Positions 1-6,627 of a stretch of DNA of 7,806 nucleotides are shown here, in pieces. Under the pieces are notes generated by a model. It was not told where the DNA came from, made no database searches, and worked only from the letters and a program-made list of their open reading frames with translations. Origin of the DNA: Oscillospiraceae bacterium (GTDB lineage: Bacteria > Bacillota > Clostridia > Oscillospirales > Oscillospiraceae); contig JAFSZQ010000111.1 in the NCBI GenBank assembly GCA_017458885.1, forward strand, positions 1 to 7,806, in the 5' to 3' direction. Both the position numbers and the translations under genes were made by a program. Every line of letters starts with the position of its first letter. The first letter of the stretch is position 1.

Positions 1-1080
1 GCCCTGCTGCTGACCGCCTGCGCGGCGCGCGCGGACGCGCCGCGGGGCGCGCCGGAGCCGGTCGGCTCGATGCCGCTTGCCTACGCTGAGCAGTTCACCG
101 TGGACTACTACGACGGCGGCGCGGCGCTCGTGACCATTGCGGGGGAGGAGCGGTTCCTGCTCGTCCCCGACGGCGCGGACGCGCCCGACGTCGAGGGCGC
201 GGCGGTGCTGCACACGCCGCTCGACCATCTCTATCTCGCGTCCTCGGGCGCGATGGACCCGTTCGTGAAGCTCGGCGCGCTGGATGCGGTGCGCTTCACG
301 AGCACGGCGGCGGGGGACTGGAGCTTACCCGAGGTCACGGACGCGCTGGACGCGGGAGACCTGCTCTACGCGGGCAAGTACCGCGCGCCGGACTACGAGC
401 TGCTGCTCTCGGAGGGCTGCACGCTCGCGCTGGAGAACACGATGCTCCTGCACAGCCCCGCGACGCGCGAGCAGTTGGAGGCGCTCGGCATCCCAGTGCT
501 GATCGAGCGGTCGAGCTACGAAGCCCACCCGCTCGGGCGCATGGAGTGGATCAAGCTCTACGCGCTGCTGGTCGGCAGGGAGGCGGAAGCGGAGGCGTTT
601 TTCGAGCGCGAGGCGGCGGCGCTCGCGCCGATCCTCGACGCGGAGCCGACGGGCAAAACGGCGGCGTTCTTCTACTGGAACCCCGTCGGCTACGTCAACG
701 TCCGCCGCCCGGGGGACTACGTCGCGAAGATGATCGCGCTTGCGGGCGGCGTCTATGTCCCGTCGGACGTCGAAGCTGGCGCGGCGTCGATGAATATGCA
801 GCTCGAGGCGTTCTACGCGGCGGCGCGGGACGCGGACGTGCTGATCTACAACAACAACATCTATCCGGTGGAGGACGTCGCCGCGCTCGTCGCCGCGAAC
901 GCCCTGTTCGCGGACTTCAAGGCGGTGCGGACGGGAAATGTCTGGGCGACGGAGCAGAACCTGTTTCAGGAGACCTCCGCCGTCGGCGGCGTGATCGCCG
1001 ACCTCCACGCCGTGCTGAACGGCACGGACGCGGAGGAGCTGACCTACTTGCACAAACTGAACGGAAAGAAAGCGGGGTGA
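1..1080 (+). CDS. Substrate-binding lipoprotein of an iron/cobalamin-type ABC importer (5' end missing)
   Basis: This is the extracytoplasmic ligand-capture lipoprotein for the permease and ATPase encoded just downstream. The frame is open from base 1, and its first codons read ALLLTAC. That is the end of a signal peptide with a lipobox (LTAC, lipidated Cys at bases 19-21), so the true start lies upstream of the window. The ATG at base 70 would lose the signal peptide and is not the start. From the Cys the mature protein is 353 residues, normal for class III binding proteins (Peripla_BP_2, BtuF/FecB fold). Family-like segments are LGIPVLIERSSYEAHPLGR (about 484-540), followed by EWIKLY, and the later SMNMQLEAFY and VLIYNNNIYP stretches. 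The stop is 7 bases before the permease start. Ligand is unresolved: corrinoid, heme, siderophore or cobalt chelate all fit the fold, and the cobalamin operon favours a corrinoid or cobalt source. The family call is firm; the ligand is inference. Confidence 0.92.
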   Translation, partial: ALLLTACAARADAPRGAPEPVGSMPLAYAEQFTVDYYDGGAALVTIAGEERFLLVPDGADAPDVEGAAVLHTPLDHLYLASSGAMDPFVKLGALDAVRFTSTAAGDWSLPEVTDALDAGDLLYAGKYRAPDYELLLSEGCTLALENTMLLHSPATREQLEALGIPVLIERSSYEAHPLGRMEWIKLYALLVGREAEAEAFFEREAAALAPILDAEPTGKTAAFFYWNPVGYVNVRRPGDYVAKMIALAGGVYVPSDVEAGAASMNMQLEAFYAAARDADVLIYNNNIYPVEDVAALVAANALFADFKAVRTGNVWATEQNLFQETSAVGGVIADLHAVLNGTDAEELTYLHKLNGKKAG

Positions 1081-1087
1081 ACGGCCG

Positions 1088-2071
1088 ATGGCGGACAGGA
1101 CGCGGTACGCGCTTGCCTTTGGGCTGCTCGCCCTTTTGCTGTTCGGTTTCGCGCGGGCGGGGCTTGCCGTCGGCAGCGTGGCGCTTCGGGAGATGCCCGC
1201 GGACGTGGCGGCGAAGATCGTCGATCTGCGGCTGCGGCGGATGCTCGCCGCGGCGCTGCTCGGCGGCGCGCTCGCGGTGTCGGGCTTTCTGCTCCAGACG
1301 TTCTTCGCGAACCCCATCGCGGGGCCGTTCGTGCTCGGCGTCTCGTCCGGCGCGAAGCTGACGGTCGCGCTCGCGATGGTGTTTTTGCTCAGCCGCGGCG
1401 TGACGCTCGGCGCGGCGGGGCTGTACGGCGCGGCGTTCCTCGGCTCGATGCTCGTGATGGGCCTGATCCTGCTGGTGTCGGGGCACGTGAGGCAGATGCC
1501 CCTGCTGGTCGTCTGCGGCGTGATGGTGGGCTATATCTGCTCCGCCGTGACCGACCTCGTCGTGACGTTCGCGGACGACGCGAACATCGTGAATCTGCGC
1601 GCATGGTCGCTCGGCAGCTTTGCGGGGATCGGCTGGGACGATCTGCGCGTCATCGCGGGGATCGTCGGCGTCGGGGCGGCGTGGAGCTTCCTGCTCTCCA
1701 AGCCCATGAGCGCCTACCAGCTCGGCGAGGGCTACGCGCGGAGCCTCGGCGTGGAGCTGAAGCCGTTCCGCGCGCAGCTCATTTTGCTCTCGAGCGTGCT
1801 CTCCGCCTGCGTGACGGCGTTCGCGGGGCCGATCTCGTTCGTCGGCGTGGCGGTGCCGCACCTGATGCGCAGCCTGCTCAAGACGGCGAAGCCGATCTGG
1901 ATGCTGCCCGCGTGCTTTTTGGGCGGGGCGGTGTTCTGCCTCGGCTGCGACCTCGTCGCGCGGACGCTGTTCGCGCCGACGGAGCTTGCCATCGGCTCGG
2001 TGACCGCCGTGTTCGGCGCGCCGGTGGTGCTGTGGATGCTGCTCTCGCGGCGAAAGGAGGCGCTCGCGTGA
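1088..2071 (+). CDS. BtuC/FecD-family ABC transporter permease
   Basis: This is the membrane-spanning subunit of the importer, 327 residues, typical for the FecCD/BtuC family. The sequence is strongly hydrophobic, with many transmembrane stretches beginning at residues about 8-30. Family signatures in order are the arginine-rich LRLRRML with SGFLLQ and NPIAGPFVLG (about 47-84), RAWSLGSF (171-178), the cytoplasmic coupling region GEGYARSLGV (213-222) that contacts the ATPase, GPISFVGVAVPHLMR (247-261), and IGSVTAVFGAP near the C terminus (302-312). The ATG at 1088 follows a GGGGTGA that could pair weakly with 16S rRNA and overlaps the stop of the binding-protein gene, so translation is probably coupled. 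The final TGA overlaps the GTG start of the ATPase fusion by four bases (GTGA). Only one permease gene is present, so the transporter presumably uses a homodimer. Family is firm; substrate is not determined. Confidence 0.95.
   Translation: MADRTRYALAFGLLALLLFGFARAGLAVGSVALREMPADVAAKIVDLRLRRMLAAALLGGALAVSGFLLQTFFANPIAGPFVLGVSSGAKLTVALAMVFLLSRGVTLGAAGLYGAAFLGSMLVMGLILLVSGHVRQMPLLVVCGVMVGYICSAVTDLVVTFADDANIVNLRAWSLGSFAGIGWDDLRVIAGIVGVGAAWSFLLSKPMSAYQLGEGYARSLGVELKPFRAQLILLSSVLSACVTAFAGPISFVGVAVPHLMRSLLKTAKPIWMLPACFLGGAVFCLGCDLVARTLFAPTELAIGSVTAVFGAPVVLWMLLSRRKEALA
2053..2060 (+). promoter_or_regulatory. Perfect Shine-Dalgarno fixing the GTG start of the ATPase fusion
   Basis: AAAGGAGG lies 7 bases upstream of the GTG at 2068, inside the end of the permease gene. 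It is the strongest ribosome binding site in the window. With the family-like N terminus (VTDVVLRASGLAAGYGG) it decides the start. The same frame is open much further upstream, but that part is arginine-rich read-through of the permease gene and matches nothing. Confidence 0.85.
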
Positions 2072-4185
2072 CCGACGTGGTGCTTCGCGCGAGCGGGCTT
2101 GCCGCGGGCTACGGCGGCAGCGCCGTCGTTCATGACGTGACGTTCGCCGTGCGCTCCGGCGAGATCGTCTCGCTCATCGGGCCCAACGGCGCGGGCAAAT
2201 CGACCGTCCTGCGCGCCGTCGCGCGGCAGCTCGCGCCGCTCGCGGGGACGGTGTATCTGGACGGGAGAGCCGACCTCGACGCGCGCGCCGCCGCGCAAAA
2301 GCTCGCCATCCTCACCACCGACCGCGTGCGCGTGCCAAAGCTGACCGTGCGCGACGTGGTGAGCCTCGGGCGCTACCCCTACACGGGGATGCTCGGCGTG
2401 CTGACGGCGCGGGATCGCGCGGTGGTCGAGGAGACGCTGGAGCGGCTGCACGTCGCAGACCTCGCCGCGCGCGACTTCGACGCGCTCAGCGACGGGCAGC
2501 GCCAGCGCGTGCTGCTCGCGCGCGCCGTGGCGCAGGAGCCGGAGGCGCTGGTGCTCGACGAGCCGACGGCGTTCCTCGATCTGCGCTGCGAGCTGGAGCT
2601 GCTGACGCTTTTGCACGGCCTCGCGCGGGAGCGCGGCGTGGCGGTGGTGCTCTCGCTGCACGACCTGACGCTCGCGCGGCGGCTGTCGGACACGGTGCTC
2701 GCGGTGAAAAACGGCGTGATCGACCGCGCGGGCGCGCCGGAGGACGTGTTCTCCGGCGGCTACATCGACGAACTCTACGACCTCCCGCGCGGCGCGTACG
2801 ACGGCGCGTACGGCGCGGCGGGCAGCTACTCATTTTTTCAGAACCGTGCCTGCGCAAAGTTCCCCTGCCACAAGGGCGTCGCGGCGGCGGACTTCAACTG
2901 CCTGTTCTGCTACTGCCCGCTCTATACGCTCGGCGACCGCTGCGGCGGAAACTTCCGCTACACGGAGACGGGCAAAAAAAGCTGCGTGGACTGCGATTTT
3001 CCGCACAGACGGGAGAATTATGACGCGATCCTGTCGCGCTACGGCGAGCTTGCCGAACTCGCGCGGCAGGGGCGCTATGTCCGAAGCGGGCAAAGGCTCC
3101 TGCGCCGCGGGTACACGACGGGCACCTGCGCGGCGCTCGCGGCGCTCGCGGCGGCGCGGCTGCTGCTCACGGGCGAAGCGCCGGAGACCGCGCGCATCAC
3201 GACGCCGGGCGGCGTCACGGCGGCGCTCGCGCCGGAGGTGTGCGAAAAACGCGGCGACGCGGCGTTCTGCGCCGTGCGCAAGGACGCGGGCGACGACCCC
3301 GACGCGACGGACGGCTGCCTCGTCTGCGCGACGGTGCGCAAGACCGCGTCGGGCGTGACCATCGACGGCGGCGAGGGCGTCGGGCGCGTGACGAAAGCAG
3401 GGCTGGATCAGAGCGTCGGCGCGGCGGCGATCAACAGCGTCCCGCGCCGCATGATCGCGGAGGCGGCGGAGGCGGCTTGCCGCGAGGCGGGCTATTCGGG
3501 CGGCTTGTCGGTGGTGATCTCGGTGCCCGACGGCGAGAGGCTCGCGAAAAAGACGTTCAACCCGCTGCTTGGCGTCGAGGGCGGGGTGTCGATCCTTGGC
3601 ACCAGCGGCGTCGTCGAGCCGATGAGCGAGCGCGCCATCGTGGACACCATCGAGACGGAGCTGCGCCAGAAGCGCGCCGAGGGTTTTTCCCGCGTGATCC
3701 TCACGCCGGGGAATTACGGACAGGAGTTCCTCAAAACGCGCGGCTATGGCGCGCCGTATGTCAAATATTCCAACTTCCTCGGCGACGCGCTGGACTGCGC
3801 GGCGGCGCTCGGCTTCGAGGACGCGCTGCTCGTGGGGCACGTCGGCAAGCTCGTCAAGCTCGCGGGCGGCGTGATGAACACGCACTCAAAGTACGCCGAC
3901 TGCCGCGCGGAGCTGTTCTGCGCCCACGCGGCGGCAAACGGCGCGGACGCGGCGCTCTGCCGCCGCTTGATGGACGCGGCGACGGCGGACGCCTGCATCG
4001 CGCTCTTGGACGAGGCGGGGCTTCGTCCGGCGGTGCTGGACAGCCTGCTTACTGCGATGCAGCGGCGCCTCGACCGCCGCGCGGGGGACAAGCTGCGCGC
4101 GGGCGCGGTGGTGTTCTCGAACGAGTACGGCTTGCTCGGCGAGACGGCGGCGGCGAAAACGATATTGCAGGATTGGAGCAAGTAG
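2068..4185 (+). CDS. cbiD: Three-part fusion: ABC importer ATPase / Cys-rich small domain / CbiD C1-methyltransferase
   Basis: A 705-residue protein starting at GTG 2068. Residues 1 to about 250 are an FecE/BtuD-type ATPase: Walker A GPNGAGKST (38-46), signature LSDGQ (140-144), Walker B LVLDEP with D164-E165, and H198. The Q-loop glutamine is replaced (LTTDR instead of LPQ). Residues about 253-325 form a small domain with Cys 262, 267, 278, 281, 283, 292, 306 and 309, resembling the Cys-rich small domain (PF04071) of cobalamin loci. Residues about 343-705 are a full-length CbiD, which methylates C-1 of cobalt-precorrin-5B using S-adenosylmethionine to give cobalt-precorrin-6A. It has RRGYTTGTCAA (346-356), KDAGDDPDATDG (405-416), ILGTSGVVEPMSE (509-521) and TPGNYG (546-551). 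No stop, frame shift or in-frame ATG separates the parts. The one in-frame GTG between them (2986) falls inside the Cys-rich domain. It should pair with the permease at the membrane while its C terminus does ring chemistry in the cytoplasm. Domain calls are firm. Whether the protein stays intact in the cell is unknown. Confidence 0.93.
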   Translation: MTDVVLRASGLAAGYGGSAVVHDVTFAVRSGEIVSLIGPNGAGKSTVLRAVARQLAPLAGTVYLDGRADLDARAAAQKLAILTTDRVRVPKLTVRDVVSLGRYPYTGMLGVLTARDRAVVEETLERLHVADLAARDFDALSDGQRQRVLLARAVAQEPEALVLDEPTAFLDLRCELELLTLLHGLARERGVAVVLSLHDLTLARRLSDTVLAVKNGVIDRAGAPEDVFSGGYIDELYDLPRGAYDGAYGAAGSYSFFQNRACAKFPCHKGVAAADFNCLFCYCPLYTLGDRCGGNFRYTETGKKSCVDCDFPHRRENYDAILSRYGELAELARQGRYVRSGQRLLRRGYTTGTCAALAALAAARLLLTGEAPETARITTPGGVTAALAPEVCEKRGDAAFCAVRKDAGDDPDATDGCLVCATVRKTASGVTIDGGEGVGRVTKAGLDQSVGAAAINSVPRRMIAEAAEAACREAGYSGGLSVVISVPDGERLAKKTFNPLLGVEGGVSILGTSGVVEPMSERAIVDTIETELRQKRAEGFSRVILTPGNYGQEFLKTRGYGAPYVKYSNFLGDALDCAAALGFEDALLVGHVGKLVKLAGGVMNTHSKYADCRAELFCAHAAANGADAALCRRLMDAATADACIALLDEAGLRPAVLDSLLTAMQRRLDRRAGDKLRAGAVVFSNEYGLLGETAAAKTILQDWSK
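2791..2814 (+). repeat. 12-base imperfect tandem repeat at the ATPase/Cys-rich junction
   Basis: GGCGCGTACGAC is followed directly by GGCGCGTACGGC, differing at one position. It encodes GAYD-GAYG at residues 242-249, just before the first residue of the Cys-rich domain. It may be a trace of the joining event. It could also be chance, because GGCGCG words are abundant here and related ATPases often end with a Gly/Tyr-containing tail. Confidence 0.55.
2824..3060 (+). other. Eight-cysteine putative metal-binding domain inside the fusion
   Basis: Bases 2824-3060 encode about 79 residues (253-331 of the fusion). They open with SYSFFQNRACAKFPCHKG, followed by a dense NCLFCYC cluster, a GDRCGGNF turn, a CVDC pair and DFPHRRENYD. 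The layout matches the Cys-rich small domain (PF04071), usually a stand-alone protein of about 80-90 residues beside cobalamin genes. Eight Cys plus His268 and His313 could hold zinc or an iron-sulfur centre. The metal and role are not known from sequence. No start codon at its N-terminal edge would allow separate translation. Confidence 0.8.
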
Positions 4186-4187
4186 CG

Positions 4188-5906
4188 ATGGTACACTTTG
4201 TCGGCGCGGGACCTGGCGCAAGCGATCTGCTGACCCTGCGCGGCGCAAAACTGCTCGCGGAGGCGGACGTCGTGATCTACGCGGGCAGCCTCGTGAACCC
4301 CGCGCTGCTCGCGCACTGCAAGGACGGCTGCGAGGTGCATAACAGCGCCACGATGACGCTCGGCGAGGTGCTGGATGCGATGCTCGCCGCCGAGGCGGCG
4401 GGCAAGACCACCGTGCGCCTGCACACGGGCGATCCGTCGCTCTACGGCGCGCTGCGCGAGCAGACGGACGCGCTCGCGGCGCGCGGCGTCGCGTTCGACG
4501 TGACGCCCGGGGTCAGCAGCCTGTTTGGCGCGGCGGCGGCGCTGCGCGCGGAGTTCACGCTCCCCGGCGTCAGCCAAAGCCTCATCGTCACGCGCCTCGC
4601 GGGGCGGACAAGCGTGCCGGAGCGCGAGAAGCTCCGCGCGCTCGCGCGTCACGGCGCGTCGATGGCGATCTTCCTCTCGGCGGGGCTGCTTCGCGGCGTA
4701 CAGGAGGAGCTGCTCGCGGGCGGGCTCCCCGCCGACACGCCCGCCGCCGTCGTCTACCGCGCGACGTGGGCGGACGAGCAGATCGCGCGCTGCACGGTGG
4801 GTACGCTGACGGAGGCAAACTTTCGCAAGACCGCCATCATCTTCGTCGGGCGCTTTCTCGACGCGCCGTACGAGAAGAGCCGGCTCTACGATCCGTCGTT
4901 CCCGACGGCGTACCGCCGTGGCGGCGTCGCGTACCTCGCGTTCACGGAGCGCGGACGCGCGCTCGCGGAGCGGCTGCGCTCCGCGCTCGGCGGCGAGGTG
5001 AGCTGTACCCGCGACGGTGTAAAGCTAAATGACTGGACAGCCGCGCATTTCCCGACGGCAAAGGCGCTTGTTTACGTCGGCGCGGCGGGCATCGCGGTGC
5101 GCGCGGTCGCGCCGCATCTTGCGAGCAAGGCGAGCGACCCCGCCGTGCTCTGCGTGGACGAGGGCGGGCAGTTCGTCATCCCGCTTGCGTCGGGGCACCT
5201 CGGCGGCGCGAACGCTTTTACACACGAGGTTGCAAACATTCTCGGCGCGACGGCGGTCATTACGACGGCGACGGACGGGCGCGGCGTGTTCGCCGTGGAC
5301 GAGTGGGCGCGGACGCAGGACTGCGCCGTGGTCGGCGCGGAGCACATCAAGAGAATTTCCGCCGCGCTGCTCGCGGGGGAGCGCGTGACGTTCCGCTCCG
5401 CGTTCCCGATTGCCGGCGAGCCGCCGGAGGGCGTCACGCCCACGGACGGCGAACCCGACTTCTGGGTGGACGCGCGCCCCCACGCGGGACTGGTCGTTGC
5501 GCCGCGCTGCCTGACGCTCGGCGTCGGCTGCAAGCGCGGCACGGCGCGGGAAAGTTTGGAGGCGCGGTTTCGCGAATTTTGCCGCGCGAACGACATTCTG
5601 CCGCAGGCGATCCGCGCCGCCGCGAGCATCGACCGCAAGGCGGACGAGGAGGGTCTGCTCTCGTTCTGCGCCGCGCACGGCTGGGCGCTGAAAACGTACA
5701 CGGCGGCGGAGCTGTCCGCTGTCGCGGGCGACTTTTCCGCATCGGCGTTCGTGGACGCCGTGACGGGTGTGGACAACGTCTGCGAGCGCGCGGCGGTACT
5801 CGCGTCGGGCGGCGCGCTGCTTGCGCGGAAGGACGCGGGCGACGGCGTGACCTTTGCGCTCGCGCGGGGCGATGTGCATTTGGATTGGAGGGGGAACGAT
5901 GCGTAA
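4188..5906 (+). CDS. cbiFG: CbiF-CbiG fusion: cobalt-precorrin-4 C11-methyltransferase and cobalt-precorrin-5A hydrolase
   Basis: A 572-residue two-enzyme protein. Residues 1 to about 240 are CbiF, a tetrapyrrole methylase that methylates C-11 of cobalt-precorrin-4 to give cobalt-precorrin-5A. It has the N-terminal GAGPGASDLLTLRG (6-19), YAGSLVNP (31-38), GDPSLYGALREQ (81-92) and TPGVSS (106-111). From about 246 the protein is CbiG, which opens the lactone of 5A and releases acetaldehyde to give 5B. CbiG segments are AYLAFTERG (248-256), VGAAGIAVRAVAPHL (297-311), ASGHLGGAN (334-342) and TTATDGRG (359-366). Its C-terminal domain has LGVGCKRGT (444-452) and ASIDRKADEEGL (479-490). No in-frame start exists at the CbiG boundary. 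The ATG is 2 bases after the cbiD stop, with GGAG at 4175-4178 as ribosome binding site. The 3' end overlaps cbiH by 8 bases. CbiG makes the substrate of the CbiD encoded next door. Confidence 0.94.
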   Translation: MVHFVGAGPGASDLLTLRGAKLLAEADVVIYAGSLVNPALLAHCKDGCEVHNSATMTLGEVLDAMLAAEAAGKTTVRLHTGDPSLYGALREQTDALAARGVAFDVTPGVSSLFGAAAALRAEFTLPGVSQSLIVTRLAGRTSVPEREKLRALARHGASMAIFLSAGLLRGVQEELLAGGLPADTPAAVVYRATWADEQIARCTVGTLTEANFRKTAIIFVGRFLDAPYEKSRLYDPSFPTAYRRGGVAYLAFTERGRALAERLRSALGGEVSCTRDGVKLNDWTAAHFPTAKALVYVGAAGIAVRAVAPHLASKASDPAVLCVDEGGQFVIPLASGHLGGANAFTHEVANILGATAVITTATDGRGVFAVDEWARTQDCAVVGAEHIKRISAALLAGERVTFRSAFPIAGEPPEGVTPTDGEPDFWVDARPHAGLVVAPRCLTLGVGCKRGTARESLEARFREFCRANDILPQAIRAAASIDRKADEEGLLSFCAAHGWALKTYTAAELSAVAGDFSASAFVDAVTGVDNVCERAAVLASGGALLARKDAGDGVTFALARGDVHLDWRGNDA

Positions 5907-6627
5907 GCTGTATGTCGTCGGCGTCGGCTCCGGCAAGGAAGAATACTTGACAGCGGCGGCGCGCGCGGCGCTCGCCGCCGCAGAACTCATCTGCGGCTAT
6001 ACGGCGTATATCGCGCTCATTGCGCCGCTGTTTCCCGAGAAGGAGGTCTTCGCGACGGGCATGACGCGCGAGCTGGAACGCTGCCGTCACGCGCTGGAGC
6101 AGGCGCGGGCGGGGCGCACGGTCGCGCTGGTGTGCAGCGGCGACGCGGGTGTGTACGGCATGGCGGCGCCGGTGCTGGAGCTGCTGCCGGAGTACGGCGG
6201 CGTGGAGGTCGAGGTCGTCGCGGGCGTGACCGCCGCGCTCGCGGGCGCGGCAAAGCTCGGCGCGCCGCTGGGACACGATTTTTGCGTCGTCTCGCTCTCC
6301 GACCTGCTGACACCTTGGGAAGTCATCGAACAGCGCCTGCGCTGCGCGGCGGCGGGGGATTTCGCCATCGCGCTCTACAACCCCTCGTCGAAGCGCCGCG
6401 CGGGGTACCTGCGCAAAGCGTGTGATATTCTGCTCGAAACGAAAAGCGGCGACACGCCCTGCGGCGTCGCGCGCAGCATCGGGCGCGAGGGCGAAAGCGT
6501 GCGCATCCTGACGCTCGCGGAATTGCGGGAGACGGCGGTCGATATGGTCTCGACGGTGTTCGTCGGCTCGGGCGCGACGCGCGTGATCGGCGGGAAACTG
6601 GTCACGCCGCGGGGGTACCGCGTATGA
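5899..6627 (+). CDS. cbiH: CbiH, cobalt-precorrin-3 C17-methyltransferase (ring contraction)
   Basis: This cytoplasmic S-adenosylmethionine-dependent enzyme methylates C-17 and contracts the macrocycle, converting cobalt-precorrin-3 to cobalt-precorrin-4, the substrate of the preceding CbiF. It is 242 residues, the usual CbiH/CobJ length. Motifs are VVGVGSG (6-12), ELICGYTAY (29-37), SGDAGVYGMA (80-89), PLGHDFCVVSLSDLLTPW (123-140), which is characteristic of the C17 enzyme, and YNPSSKRR (160-167). The ATG at 5899 is chosen because GGAGGGGG (5887-5894) sits just upstream and MRKLYVVGVG is the standard N terminus. An upstream in-frame ATG at 5854 would add 15 residues unlike the family. The start overlaps the CbiFG stop by 8 bases and the stop overlaps cbiJ as ATGA, which indicates translational coupling. 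Confidence 0.95.
   Translation: MRKLYVVGVGSGKEEYLTAAARAALAAAELICGYTAYIALIAPLFPEKEVFATGMTRELERCRHALEQARAGRTVALVCSGDAGVYGMAAPVLELLPEYGGVEVEVVAGVTAALAGAAKLGAPLGHDFCVVSLSDLLTPWEVIEQRLRCAAAGDFAIALYNPSSKRRAGYLRKACDILLETKSGDTPCGVARSIGREGESVRILTLAELRETAVDMVSTVFVGSGATRVIGGKLVTPRGYRV

Noticed and set aside
1603..2067. Upstream extension of the ATPase frame through the permease gene
   Set aside because: The translation is arginine-rich, unlike any ABC N terminus, and overlaps the real permease. The GTG at 2068 has a perfect ribosome binding site and a family-like start.
3077..3105. ATG at 3077 as a possible independent CbiD start
   Set aside because: It is in a different frame from CbiD, and the CbiD frame has no ATG or GTG between the Cys-rich domain and RRGYTTGTC.
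3130..3170. GCGGCGCTC-type repeats in many places
   Set aside because: They are short Ala/Leu codon runs in a GC-rich genome, in frame and inside conserved protein segments, with no repeat-array structure.
2830..3885. Long minus-strand open frame of 351 codons opposite cbiD
   Set aside because: Its product is Arg/Ala/His-rich with no recognisable domain, and it lies wholly opposite a clear CbiD. Long antisense frames are expected at this GC content. The other minus-strand frames (for example 325-1317, 917-1861, 5025-5990 and 6375-7457) fail for the same reason.
3240..4187. Upstream extension of the CbiF frame through cbiD
   Set aside because: It is a low-complexity Arg/Gly shadow of cbiD. 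The ATG at 4188 gives the standard CbiF N terminus.
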